NCBI GenBank assembly: GCA_023897205.1
Contig: JAHWDD010000002.1
Location: forward strand, 5,394,001-5,458,000
Length of the DNA: 64,000 nt
Reading direction: 5' to 3'
Source: Exophiala sp. HKRS030
Taxonomy: Eukaryota > Ascomycota > Eurotiomycetes > Chaetothyriales > Herpotrichiellaceae
The position numbers and the translations under genes were made by a program. The notes beneath the pieces are model-generated. The model was not told the origin of the DNA, searched no databases, and was given only the letters and a program-made list of their open reading frames with translations. Shown here in pieces: positions 26,740 through 38,500 of this stretch (the first letter of the stretch is position 1; the number at the start of each line of letters is the position of its first letter).

Positions 26740-27998
26740 GGCGTCTAGTGTAGGTGTATGTGGATATGCGATCCGATCGGTGCACGTTCAGAGGCGTCGT
26801 CTCTCCGTGTGTCTTCTATACGTCGAAGCAACAAGACCTGGTGCGGACTCTCATGATCCCACCAGATCCCGGCGGGCAGAGGCGGATGCGGTGTGCGGTA
26901 CTATCCACGCCGCGATAGCGACGACATGGTCGTGAAAGCAAACACGATAAGTCCTCAACGACAGTTTCGCAATGTAATCTTCTCTGCTTTCCACCAGCGA
27001 GAAATATAGATAGGGACGAGTAGACAAACAAACACACGAAAATAAAGAACAATTAAAGTCGTCGATCTGGAATGAGGTACAAGGCCAACCGTCTACCCAC
27101 GATAAGAGGTCTAGACTTGACTGACCAGAAACAAATGAGCCATAGGCAGGCAGGCAGACAGGGAGACAGAACGGAGACAAACGAGAGAACAAGAACCGCG
27201 AGGTGTGCGTCGTGTTGCAAGCAAGTAGATAGGCGTGAGAGCATGCCCCTTGTCCGTCCAGTTGGTCAAACCACTCACTCACCTCAGCAAGCTGCATGGC
27301 ATCACCGAATTCACTCGCCCCGATCAGCCGCGTCGGGCCTTCGGGAGGGAAGGGGGAAGGGAGAACCAGTAACCAGTAATCTCGCCAGAGGGCACACCTT
27401 GCATCGGTTCCAATAACTTAGGTAGTGATAGCATTTCATTCATTACGTAGAGAGTGAAAAACGGGGGTTGTTGGACAAGAGATAAGGGAGTGTCTGGAGT
27501 CCATACAACGAGCGCAGAAGGAAAAGAGTGGTGCTTTTTGGCCTTTCCTTTCAGCCACACGATAAGGATCCTAGAGGTTCTTTGGGAGATAAGCTCATGG
27601 GTTGAGGATTTAAGGTCGGGCAAGCTTTTGGTCGTGATTAACTAGTCAGCTTGCGGCAGATGAGTAGGTATTGGACTGATCCTCCATTGTCGGCCAGCAC
27701 AGGAAAATGTACACAGTAATGAGCCCTCATCGTATTTATCACTGAGTGGTTTTCAACGGTCGATGCATCATCATGCGTGTTTACAGTTCGGTCGGTGATG
27801 TGATCGAATCTTATAAGTCGCTATATATTTTATGGATGGTTGTCAATGGACGTTGTAGTTCAAGTTGTCGAGCAATCTCCGCATCGTCATACAAGGGGGT
27901 TTTGATTAGATCCGCATTGCAGCTTGCTGTGAGAACGTTCACATCTGTCACTAATATTACATTACGAGAGTTGTCGTCAATCTCTTCGTGGGTGATTC
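26740..27998. other. Spacer between a membrane-protein gene and the channel gene
   Basis: 5' flank of the channel gene (minus), then 3' flank of the next minus-strand gene. GCAGGCAG/AGACAGGGAGACAG short repeats occur near 27145-27175. No credible gene. Confidence 0.5.
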
Positions 27999-29361
27999 TC
28001 ATGTTACGATCACACCCGTTTTCGAAGGCTCTGAAGACGCCGACACGGTATTGGACTCTGGAGTCTGAGTCTGCACCGGAGCAGCAGGGGCAACAGGCAC
28101 AGTACTTGAAGTGCCTTCCGCTTTCGCTTCCAGCTCATCCCATCTACTCTGTTCATCTGCGCGCAACTTGCCCGGAAAGAATGTAGACAACAGATGAAGA
28201 CCAGTGCGTGGGTATTTCTCCTCGACCTGAAACAGAGCATCCATGACCTTCCTCTCCATAATGGACTCCTTGTATTTCAAAGGGATACCAAATTCGCGAG
28301 GATTCCGTCGCCAGGCTGCAACATAGATGTTCTGAAGAATGCCGATACCACCGACGGCGAGGAGAAACCACGCGTTGTCGCTCAAACTGGATGCTGTGAC
28401 AAGGAGCAGGATCCAGAAGGTTGCTAGAACGATGACCAAGAGTCTTGTGGTCCACGATGTGGAAAAGTCCAAGTTCGTTTGACCAGCCGCAAGATCTTCC
28501 AGGTCTAGTCCACCTTGATTGCCCAGAATGAGAAGCGCATGTTGTGCTCCGTTACCGCGGGTGATGATGACGTCTTTCTTCGCATTCTCGCGACATGCCC
28601 ATTTCTCTTGTTTCCACTGTGGGAGAGATCCTGACAGGAATGATAGGATGATGCCGGCCACTGTGACCATGATGATTCCCCAGTCGCCATAGATGCCACA
28701 TGGAACGGCGGCGATACCTACCTGTACAATGGTCGTGATGAAGCCAATGTAGTAAACGGCATCGCGACCGGGATGGCCTTTCTTCGCGGGAAGTGCTTCC
28801 CAGATACTGATGCACAATCCAGCTTGGGCAGGTCGTTCGACAAGATTACCCGACCCAGCTTCTTTGTCATCTGCTTGTTTCTTCTGGAATTGCCAGACTC
28901 CATCGATGACCTTGTTGACTTTGTCACCAATCTTGTCGTTTGTAGGTGTGTCATCATCTTTCCAACTTTCAAAGTCTCGTATCATGCGTCCGATGATCCA
29001 ACTGGTATTGCCTCGTTCATAGCCCGATTTTCGATTGATGACTTTACAGTCGCAATCCGGAGTGGGCATCAAACGGTTCTCTCCGACTGCAGAATTGACT
29101 GCGGAAACGGCGTAGGCGACCCATCCTGCGCGAGTTAGAGATCAGACGAGCAATGACTTGAGCATAGAACAAACCAAATGAGAACGCGACGGGCGTGAGT
29201 CCAGAACCTGCCAGTTGCGCCAACGCTCGTTCAATGACATCTCCACCAAGAATCAGCAACACCGAAAACACATCTCCCATGCTCGACCATTGTGCTCGAA
29301 ACGCCCTTGCAGGTGCACCAGGGTCAAAGTTCCGTCGAAGAATTTCATTGAGAGGAGGCAT
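27999..29361 (-). CDS. Conserved fungal membrane protein, function unknown
   Basis: A 437-residue protein. I recognise it only as a type common in filamentous ascomycetes with the opening MPPLNEILRRNFDPGAPARA. Hydrophobic segments include VFSVLLILGGDVIERAL, YYIGFITTIVQVGIAAVPCG, IIMVTVAGIILSFLSGSLPQ, RLLVIVLATFWILLLVTA and AWFLLAVGGIGILQNIYVAA, so four to five membrane spans are likely. The C terminus (about 60 residues) is Pro/Thr/Ala-rich and probably disordered. One 49-nt intron (29126-29174; GTTTGT...CGCAG, branch CTAAC) joins VAFSFG to WVAYAVSAVNSAVGENR. The start is the first in-frame ATG (29361). No catalytic motif is seen. Confidence 0.75.
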
Positions 29362-29718
29362 TTCGCACTCTAAATTCCGGGTTGAAGATCAGAGACAGCT
29401 GAGAGAGCCATGGATGATATTTATCTATGTACTCCGTAGACTGCGTTGCATGCCTGGGCTCCGAAGGATTTGGGCGGTGTTGCGCCTTGGGGCCTAAAGG
29501 TTCATCACACTGATCACCAAACCAGCCCAGAACGCGGACAGTTTGCAAGGCTAGGACGGGCTGAAACGGCTGTGGGGTGCATGGTCCCTCGAGCTTAGAA
29601 CTTGAATGATGGGCTGATGAGTAGTAAGCAAGTGGATCAGCCCCTCAACCTTTGTTCGAGGCTTGCAATTCTTGTCCTTTCACAACCAATATTGACTTCA
29701 TTGACCTCCCGTGCTACA
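29362..29718. other. Short spacer
   Basis: 5' flank of the membrane-protein gene and 3' flank of the GT32 gene. One TACTCCGTA word lies at about 29430. Nothing else. Confidence 0.5.
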
Positions 29719-30786
29719 TCACTTCCCGGGTTCTTTTCCATCCTTTCTTGATCTCCAAGATCCTGTGACATTCTCTCAGCTCATGTTACTCTCACGTCTC
29801 ATCATCTGCTGCTACTCACCTCCAAATGCATGTCTCACGAGTGCCAAAGGATGATCAGTTCCTTCGGATCCCATGTGTCCTATACCTGGGCTGAAGCTTG
29901 TGATTGGCAGTATCAAGGCATCATCCAAGATCATTGGTTCTCGCAGGTTGAAAAAGGTAGCATTGTCTATCCGAGCATGCTGTTGTGATTTGTTAAAATG
30001 CGTGAAAATTGCATCTGTCCAGATACCTGGCCCTGTATGATCCAGGATTTCCTCCATTGTTTCATTGCCGTCCAGTCGTCCTTGGTGGTGCAAGAATAGT
30101 GTCTTTTCAGTGATCCTGGCAACTACTTCTACCAGGATTGGGTGTCTGGGTCTCGACTGGATTGTCCACTGACAGAACTGAATCCTTCGTGCAAACCAAT
30201 CGTGCCAGTCCTCTCGATCAGGGTCAGCCTCGATACCGATGACTATGCCGACCGTCGACTTCTGATCTCCGGCATATTCCACCCATGTCTCAGCTGGCTT
30301 GAGTGCCTCTGTATCGATATCAGTGTAGGTTCCACCTTGGTACAACAGGATGAGGTATCGGAAGAAGTCGGCCTTCAGTATGGGAAGTGGCATCAGATTG
30401 TACGCAGATACCACATCAGGTACGTCTATGAAGGCCTCCTCGACAATACGAGCGGCATCTTCATCTGTGAGTAGGCGGATCTGAGTATCAGGATTAATGT
30501 TGGCCCACGATTGCCGTAGGTCATCGAAAGTTGACGGCCAGTCCGCTGCTCCGGGAGCTGTTTTCCATGTTTGCCAGATGATCCGAGGAAAGGGCAAGTC
30601 GGAGGATGTGCGATAGTAAGGAAATGCCAGCTGCAGCTGTCGTTTAAGGTTGGATGAGGAGTGTTGGAGTGAAGAAGATGATTGAGGTTTCCTAGTGCTT
30701 GTCGAGTATGTTGATCGAAAACAGGAGGAGATTAAGAGGAGGAGTAAAACACCCAGGATCACCGGGAAAATTGGACGCTTCATCAC
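29719..30786 (-). CDS. GT32-family (OCH1/SUR1-like) glycosyltransferase
   Basis: A type II membrane glycosyltransferase of family 32, probably Golgi-located and acting in mannosylation of glycoproteins or glycolipids. An N-terminal anchor (PVILGVLLLLLISSCF) and Ser-rich stem are followed by the catalytic domain: PFPRIIWQTWK (about residues 66-75), LKADFFRYLILLYQGGTYTD and the DxD metal/nucleotide-sugar motif DID at 156-158. The reading frame would stop at 29812, but a GTGAGT donor at 29819 and acceptor at 29763 (57-nt intron, TGTCACAG) add a last exon that continues GSWRSRKDGKEPGK. This resembles the usual end of the family and gives about 336 residues. The acceptor substrate cannot be told from sequence. 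Confidence 0.85.
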
Positions 30787-31462
30787 AGTCTATGGCTCGA
30801 AACTGGTCTGGTCAAGATGATGGGAAATGGAAACAGAAATTTGGCTGTTGAGTGCGTTTCTATCATGGTGGTGCGAGGCAGGTGCCACTCAAAGATGACT
30901 TTAACTACGGCAGTCGCGATCAAGACGCCTTTACTCTTTGAACGTCAGCAGAATTTCCTTCTTCGACAACAGCTCACTCGTATTGAATTGATCGATTGGA
31001 GCCATAGCAGATAAAGTAACAATTGAAGAGACGGGCACATGTGCCAGCGTATAGAGGATCTAACACGATCTGAGGACACTACCACCGCTATCGACGAGGG
31101 GTGAGCGTTTAATGGTTGGTTACCTTTCTACATATTGCTCTAGATCGTATCACCATCAATATTTCAGAAGTTTGGCACCTTTCCTACAACATTGTCTATA
31201 GGTTCATTAAGTCTGCTGGTTCTTCAAGGCCTTGGACGCATGTCAGGTCTTTGATATCCCGATCAATACAAGCAAATACTCAAAGACTGCATTATTCCCG
31301 CCGATACACTCCGCCCTAGCTGCACCAAATGGACCAAATACTTCGCTGTGTTTGATAGCGGCGGAAACACATGGTAGAAAGTTCCAGTTCGCCCCTCTAC
31401 AACCATACAATTTGGTCAACCCATACTTTTGTCTTTTTCATTTCTCATATTAGACGTACAAA
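30787..31462. promoter_or_regulatory. Shared upstream region of the divergent GT32 and Sgt2 genes
   Basis: 676 bases separate two divergent starts. On the Sgt2 side there is a heat-shock-element-like GAAAGTTC (31377-31384, form GAAnnTTC) and a CCCCT stress-response element (31392-31396), about 70-85 bases before the Sgt2 ATG. This is compatible with stress induction of a co-chaperone, but both words are short and can occur by chance. Confidence 0.35.
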
Positions 31463-32670
31463 ATGGTAAGTAGTCTATCGGGTCTTCATTTTGCTGACTC
31501 GTTCCCTATGTTCTGTACCGAAACTAACCCTTGATGTAGCCTCTTTCAGATCCGAAACAGCGCCTAGCGCTCTCAATCATTGACTTTCTGTCAACTTCTT
31601 TGAAAGATGGGACCCTCACCGCAGACGATGCCGACAACATCGAGATCGCCAGTAACTGTATCGCCGAGGCATTCAAGGTGGATCCAACAGACAAAAGTGC
31701 CGTTTCGAGCGCCGTCGGTTCGCAGAATCTGCTGAGCATCTTCTCCGTTTATGAAAAACTCCAGGGCAAGGGAACTTCGTCCACAGATGCTGCACCACCT
31801 AAACCCGCACAACCTGCGGCCATAAACCCCGAAGCAGAAAAGTTGAAGAGTGCAGGAAATGCGGCTATGCAGCAAAAAGATTACAAGACTGCGATCGCAA
31901 AGTACAGCGAGGCCATTACGTTGTCCCCCACCAACCCCATCTACTTGTCAAATCGTGCTGCTGCCTATTCTGCAAGCGGCGATCATGCCTCGGCTGTGAG
32001 AGATGCCGAGTTGGCTGTCGCTGCTGATCCCAAGTACACAAAGGCGTGGTCTCGACTGGGACTGGCCAGGTTTGCCATGGGCGATGCCAGAGGAAGTGTT
32101 GATGCATACCAACAAGGCATTGACTTCGAGGGCAACGGTGGTAGTGAGGCCATGAAGAAAGGACTCGAGACCGCGAAGAAGGAGCTCGCGAGGATGGAAG
32201 CGGAAGAGGAGAATCTCCCAGAAGACGATGTCGATGACGCTCCTGGCAATACACGCGGCGTTGGAGCTGGTGGCATGCCAGATCTTGGTGGGTTGGCAAG
32301 TCTACTCGGTGGAGCTGGTGGCGGAGGCCGTGGAGGTGGAGGTGGAGGATTCGACTTTGCTAGCATATTGAACAACCCCATGTTTGCCGGCATGGCTCAG
32401 AATCTCATGCGGAACCCGGAAGCCCTCAGCGGGCTTATGAACAACCCGACCGTTCAGAACATGCTCAACCAGAGACGAGAAGGTGGCGGAGGTGGAATGC
32501 CTGATATGAGTCAAATCCAACAGATGATGCAAGATCCTGCGATCGCCGGATTGTAAGTTTTGATCTCGGATCTGTTCGAAGTGCCTTACTGACGAAAATG
32601 CAGAGCTCAACAATTTATGGGCGGCGCCGGCGCTGGTGGAAATGCTCCTGGCGCAGGGAGAGGGCAATAA
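31463..32670 (+). CDS. SGT2: Small glutamine-rich TPR co-chaperone Sgt2
   Basis: Cytosolic co-chaperone of the GET pathway, handing tail-anchored membrane proteins to Get4/Get5 and binding Hsp70/Hsp90. The protein is 360 residues: N-terminal dimerisation domain (PLSDPKQRLALSIIDFLSTS), three TPR repeats (about 95-210; LKSAGNAAMQQKDYKTAIAK, NPIYLSNRAAAYSASGDHAS, AWSRLGLARFAMGDARGSVD), a glycine-rich stretch and a C-terminal Met/Asn/Gln-rich region (NNPMFAGMAQNLMRNPEALS). The first exon is only the ATG (31463-31465), followed by a GTAAGT intron to 31539 with branch AACTAACCC. A 51-nt intron (32553-32603) precedes the last exon. Splicing at both sites is supported by family-type N and C termini. 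Confidence 0.92.
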
Positions 32671-34350
32671 CTTTGACTTCTTCCATGACTAGGCGTGTTC
32701 TGTCCGTGTTCACGGGCGGACGAAGACATGATAAAGCGAGCGAAATAATAATGAATACATGATATTTGATTCAATAATGCAAACAAAAGTGTTTTGTTGT
32801 ACGACATGTGACCTTGACATTATGCTTGGTGAGATCGAGGATGTAAGTACCCATGCAACATGCATACTTGTGCAACACGGTGATGACCAGGTGTAGCAAC
32901 TCATCTCTTTTCCATTCAATGCCTATAGCACATCGAGATATATTGGTCGAGCGGTCACAGTCAAAACGTCGCCCGTCGTGGAACGACGTAGGCTTCTCTG
33001 GCTTGAGTATACAGGTCGACGAGAGCGTAAATTGAGATTCTGAAGGCCATTGTGGTTTGTAGCCATGTACAAGCACAGTTATTCAAGTCTGAGAGTGTGC
33101 ATATGCAGGCTAGTTGACGTGCTTGAAGCATCCCTGGGAGGATTCTAAGTATTGGAACATTCTTGGAACACCCCTCCACCCCTCCTTGTGTCTTATCCTT
33201 TCGTGCCGTCCCAGTGTCCCACTTTGGTCCCGTCCATTCGACGGAGATCCATCTAGAATATCGAAGACGTCGCATGACTTTGTTGGGGTCCTTCACACTG
33301 AGAAAAGAGACAGGGATATCTATAGACTACAGCTCATTGGAACGCATACTCCTGTTGTTTTGACCTGGGATTTGGAACCATTCACGGCCTACGATAAATC
33401 ACTCCTACTGTGGTTAGCTCATATTATTCAATATCCTGTCCGGTATCCGTCTTTAGGCTGACCTTTTGACCTAAATTCCAGGATAGCCTTTCCTAGACTG
33501 ACATCATTTTGCATGGTTGGACAACCATCATGCACAACACTAGCTTTAGCTCTGCATGCGACATTGCAAACAGCCCACATGCATTCGGTGCAACCACTAT
33601 TGGCTCAGGATCTATCTTCTCTTGGATTGTCTGATGCCCCTCCATCACTCGTGTCCTGTTTCTCCATTACAAAGTCGCGTACAGGTCTACTCGTCTAGCA
33701 TGACTCGACCGTATTTCCATTGAATGCATATCCATGCTTCAGCTTCAAGATGTCGATACTGACGACTTCACCATCCTTTGACACAAATCTAGCACCGTCC
33801 ACTCAGCCGTCCCAAGAAATCCAGCTAGTCAAACCGCCGAGCTCCCAAGAATGGGTGACAGGTCTGGAAGCTCTTGTGGATGCAGCGCCACATCCAGCTT
33901 TTGAGCTGCAAGAAACGGCTAAACGCAAAAAGGGTTCAGACTGCAACCAGGCTTTTCCCTGATCTCTCTTGCGACATCTTGGTGCTGGAGAAGCGTACCA
34001 TGCAACCAAGAGCTCCGTTTTTGTGTCCCATTACTGAAAGCTCGTGTTCCGGAGCAGCTCCTCCAAGCCTGGCCCGGAAATGCTAATCCTATCTTCCTCG
34101 AACTTCCACGTTGAGCTGTCTCCGAAATTACTTGAATCTTTCCCTCACGTACAGTAGCTGGTTGCTCTCGTGCGATTTGTGGTGAAATGATCGATCGTGA
34201 CTTGTTGACGTGCACATTATACATCACCCGTGTGAGCACTGAGCATTGATTCATTTGGTTGTGCATACAGACCATATCACCTTGACCTTCTCGACCAAAC
34301 CTTTCAGTGGCGGTCCGGACTTGCTGAACTCTATATCATCCAACAGTCGA
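32671..34350. other. 1.7 kb gene-free region
   Basis: Downstream of Sgt2 and upstream of the small GPI-type gene. Frames of up to 118 codons occur on both strands, but none shows a recognisable domain, signal peptide or plausible splicing. No repeats stand out. Confidence 0.5.
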
Positions 34351-35021
34351 ATGGGCATCTCAACAAGGCTGCTGAGGCTTTTACTCAGTCTTGCTGTATT
34401 CGTTATCGTTTATGCTGGAGTAGAAGCAGAGCCTTATGCAGGAACAGGCTAGTATGTCACCTTTCCTTCTTGGTTGAGGCCAGACAATGTTGAATCGGGT
34501 CTTTCCTCTTTTCACAAGGCTGACATCTCATCTCTCGTCAACGCAGTGACTCTGGATATTATACCTGGAACCAAGCCCCGACGACAACGTCGTACTATAC
34601 ATACTGGACACCATCAACCACCTACACAGCATACACAACCTACGCCGGCGTCACGGTGACCATTACATCGATCATCCCCTGTCCAGTCACATCCACAGTG
34701 GTCTACTACGAGTGCTGCGCGCAACAATGCTACACCACATGCGGAGGCCCATTGCCCACAACAAGCCATGACTTCCGCATAGGCACGACAACGGTCACTT
34801 CGTATACGACGACAACACCAGACCCGAACGCGTGGCAGACGGTGACGAGTAATGGACTGGTGATTGTCGTTCTGGCTAGCACGACGCAAGGTCAGGCTCC
34901 GAGCGTGGTCTATGTCACTCAAGGTAATGATGCGGCGAACGAGTATTCAGGTCCGTTTAGTTCGTGGGCTATCATGCTTGTCGGTCTGTTGGGGGTGGGA
35001 AGCTTGATGATTTTTTTATAA
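34351..35021 (+). CDS. Small secreted, probably GPI-anchored Thr/Tyr-rich protein
   Basis: 191 residues with no named family that I recognise. An N-terminal signal peptide (RLLRLLLSLAVFVIVYAGVEA) is followed by a Tyr/Thr-rich stretch (SYYTYWTPSTTYTAYTTYAG) and a compact cysteine group (IIPCPVTSTVVYYECCAQQC then YTTCGG). A Thr-rich segment precedes an uncharged hydrophobic C terminus (WAIMLVGLLGVGSLMIFL) with no tail after it, the layout of a GPI-attachment signal. A small cell-wall or surface protein is inferred. One 95-nt intron (34452-34546, donor GTATGT, acceptor CGCAG) joins AGTG to YDSGYYTW. Both exons fit the same start and stop. Confidence 0.68.
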
Positions 35022-35564
35022 TGTCACGGCAGCAATGAATAATGAGAAATATTATTATATACACCATATACACATTTATTTCTTTTAGTAGCTTTCATAT
35101 GCGTTGATTGGCGTTTCAGGTGAGGTCCAGGCTGCTGATTCAGGTCTAGGTCCACATCCTATCTACTCTTGCTCGTCTGAGCGGTGCCTGAGCCTCCATT
35201 CTCCTTTTGCATAATTACAGGCGTTCCAGACTATAAGTTAAGAGCAGAAACAAAACAGGTAACAGTAAAAGCGGCAAGGTCTGGTTACGCCTACATCAGC
35301 CTCCAGTAGGTTTCCATACCTTCAGGGCGGCGTCATATGCTATCCAGATAGGTTAGATCAGGAGCAATTTCCCAAGGCCTTGGCGTTGGTCCAGCGCCAC
35401 GTTCTCGGTCTTGGAGCATCCCATAATTGACCCCGGTAATCTGGAGACATCATTTGGATATCTGTCTTTCACATACGGCTCAAGGAATGAGAACGTTCCA
35501 ACTGCGTGCACTGACAATAACAGCAATGCGATGAAAATGATCGCGCTCAGTGGTTTTACAAATT
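35022..35564. other. Spacer before Ric1
   Basis: 3' flank of the GPI-type gene (AT-rich) and 5' flank of Ric1. No gene or clear regulatory word. Confidence 0.5.
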
Positions 35565-38500
35565 ATGTATTGGCCATGCACAGTGCCTCAAGTCTACACT
35601 CATCATGCCAACAAATCGAATCCCATAAACCGCGTTGTCGAAGACGGAAATAACGTATCCAATGATGTGGACCTCACTGCCGACGGGGAAGGTCCCCCTG
35701 GAATTCTAGATATCCAGGTCGCACGGAATGATCACCTCTTGGCTACAATCACATCTTCCCGTCTGGATATATGGTCCACTAGACCTGTAGTCATTCTCGC
35801 TTCGTTGACGAGGTCGACAAAGACGTTACAGACATATGGCGCCAACCTGGCCGTTGTATTCAGACCTGATGCGGGCACAATCGTCATTCGCACCACCGAG
35901 AGTTACTTGATTACTTACTCGGTGGAAAATGAGGGAAACGCGAGGGTTCTGCAACAACAGTATGGCTACAGCCAAGCCAAACGGCAGAACATGATGCGCA
36001 GCTTCGGTGTGGACGAAACTGCTGGTGTTGCTGAAGTGCTTCTACGCTTTCGGAGAGCCATCAAAATCGATGCAGGGATCAATGCTGTTATAGCGCTGGA
36101 TTCGGAATTGATCGTCTCCACCAAGAAACCTGCTGCCGTGCAATGCATCAAATGGGAAACCCAGAAGGATGGTACTCAGGCCGTCACGCAACTACTGGCG
36201 AAACTTGATTGGGTCGGTCAAAAGCCTAGTATTTCAAATATGGTTCATGACCGTGCAATGAATCTGTCCGTTTGGATAGCTCATGACGGCCAGGCGTATG
36301 CGGTACAACGTGTCAAGCCACAATTGTTACGGGCTGCATCTTCAAGTGAATCAGTCCCGTCTTCTCGATCCTCGACTACTCCTGCGACGCGATTATTTGA
36401 CGGATACTGTTTTCACAAGTCACAAGCTGGTGCGGCAAAGTTGGCCAGTATTAATGCGAGGTTTTCACTCATCGCCATTGCTACTTTAGCCGGCGAGATC
36501 TTATGTTATGCCGCCAAGGATTATGTTGGAAACATTCCATTGTCCCATAGCTTCAAATCTTCCACCACTCCATCATCACGTGGAGAAATCAAAACTCTGA
36601 TCTGGTCGCCAGATGGATATTGCTTGTTTGCGGCATTTGAGCATGGCTGGTCAATGTGGTCCGTGTTCGGCAAAGAAGGAGCAACAAGTTTTCACTCAAA
36701 TCTTAGTCACGCCGAGGCCAACAACGAAAGCTGGTTGATCGGCCCTCATCGAGTCGCTTGGGCCAGTGGAGGAGCGGAAATCTTCGTCACGGCGAAAGAA
36801 GAAGACCGAATATGGAGAATAGAGATGTCGCGAAGTGCGGCAATGGGATGTTTCTCCTGTGCCAATCTTGTTCGCGCACTCTTACAAACTCCATCAGAAT
36901 TGACCGTGTATCGTGGACACGAACTTCCCGACCTAACTTCGATATCGAACGAGGCCTCTTTGTGGCATCATGCTCCATACCCTCCCGTCTACCTACATAA
37001 CCAATGGCCGATCAAGGCGACCGTAGTGTCTCAAGATGGCAGGTACATCGCCATAGCTGGCCGTCGTGGTCTGGCACATTACAGCGTCCAAAGCGGAAGA
37101 TGGAAGACATTCTCCGACATTGCTGTTGAATCATCTTTCGCCGTTCGAGGCGGAATGTGTTGGTTCAATCATATACTAGCTGTCGCTACAGAAAGTGCTG
37201 CTGGATATGACTTACGACTCTATTCTCGCGAAAGGGACCTCGGCCGTCATCCACTGCACAGCGAGACATTCTCAATGCCCATTGTGTTTGTCGGTCCATC
37301 AGGAGAAGACTCATTGTTGGTATACACCTATGAGAATATTCTGTACCACTATATTCTCAATATTACGCCTCGAGGGGCTCAAATGGTCCAAGTTGGACAG
37401 ATCGCATTCCACGGTATTGTGAGAGCTCCAAGTCGAGTACGATCGGTCAGCTGGGTTGTTCCTGACAGTCAACTACGAAATGGCGATCCGTCACGAGACG
37501 TGGAGTTTGCCTCAGTCTTGTTCCTCGTCGACGACAAGCTTGTCTTGTTACAGTCATCACGTAATGAAAAGGACGAACTCAAATACGACATGAAAGTCAT
37601 TGCTCAGCATGTCGAATATTATATCCTCATGCGCGATCAAATCTATTTCAATTTTAGCGGGCCAGAAGAATCGGCACCACCGACTCCATCGCCTGGCGCC
37701 AGCTTCACAACCCGAAATCAACATCACTACTCATTACGAGATTCGCTCTGGATCTTCAGCGGCGACGATCTCCGTTTGTGGCCAGACGTGCGTGATCTGT
37801 TCCAACATGCGGCCGATGGCGACTTATCTACTTCCCCTCTCCTCTCCATGTCAGTCGACTTCTACCCGCTCTCAATCCTGCTGACCAAAGGCGTTGTGCT
37901 CGGTATTGAATCCGAACTCGTTCAACGGCGTGACGTGAATTTCGGACAGTTCCGCTCCAGTATCCGTACCCAGCTCTTCCTACCATACGTGCTACGCCAC
38001 CAACTCTGCACCGCACACGATACAGCAACGGCTTTCGGCCTCGCAAACCAATATCAACACCTCAGTTACTTCCCACACGCGCTGGAAATCCTGCTCCACC
38101 ACGTGCTCGACGACGAGGTCGACCGCCAAAAAGCCCTACCCTCAACCGACAGCACCACCACACCGCTGGACACCTCCACCTCCACCTCCCCAACAGACTC
38201 AACAAACCTCAACCCCCTCCCCTCAGTCCTTTCCTTCCTGCAACTCGTCCTCCCACCCTCGCCGTACCTCTCCACCATCGTGCAATGCATCCGCAAAACC
38301 GAACTCAGCTCATGGCGCACCTTATTCACGCACCTGCCGGCCCCACTGACACTCTTCGAACAAGCGCTCGACCTGGAAGACCTGAAGACGGCCACAGGCT
38401 ACCTAATCGTGCTACAAGGGCTCGAAGAAGACGACCAGTCGGCGACATACGACGCGCGCAAATTCGAAGGCTACGTCGTGCGCCTCATGGGCCTGGCGCG

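Noticed and set aside
33114..33461. 115-codon plus-strand frame downstream of Sgt2
   Set aside because: Composition looks random, no homologue is recognised and there is no supporting promoter or intron structure.
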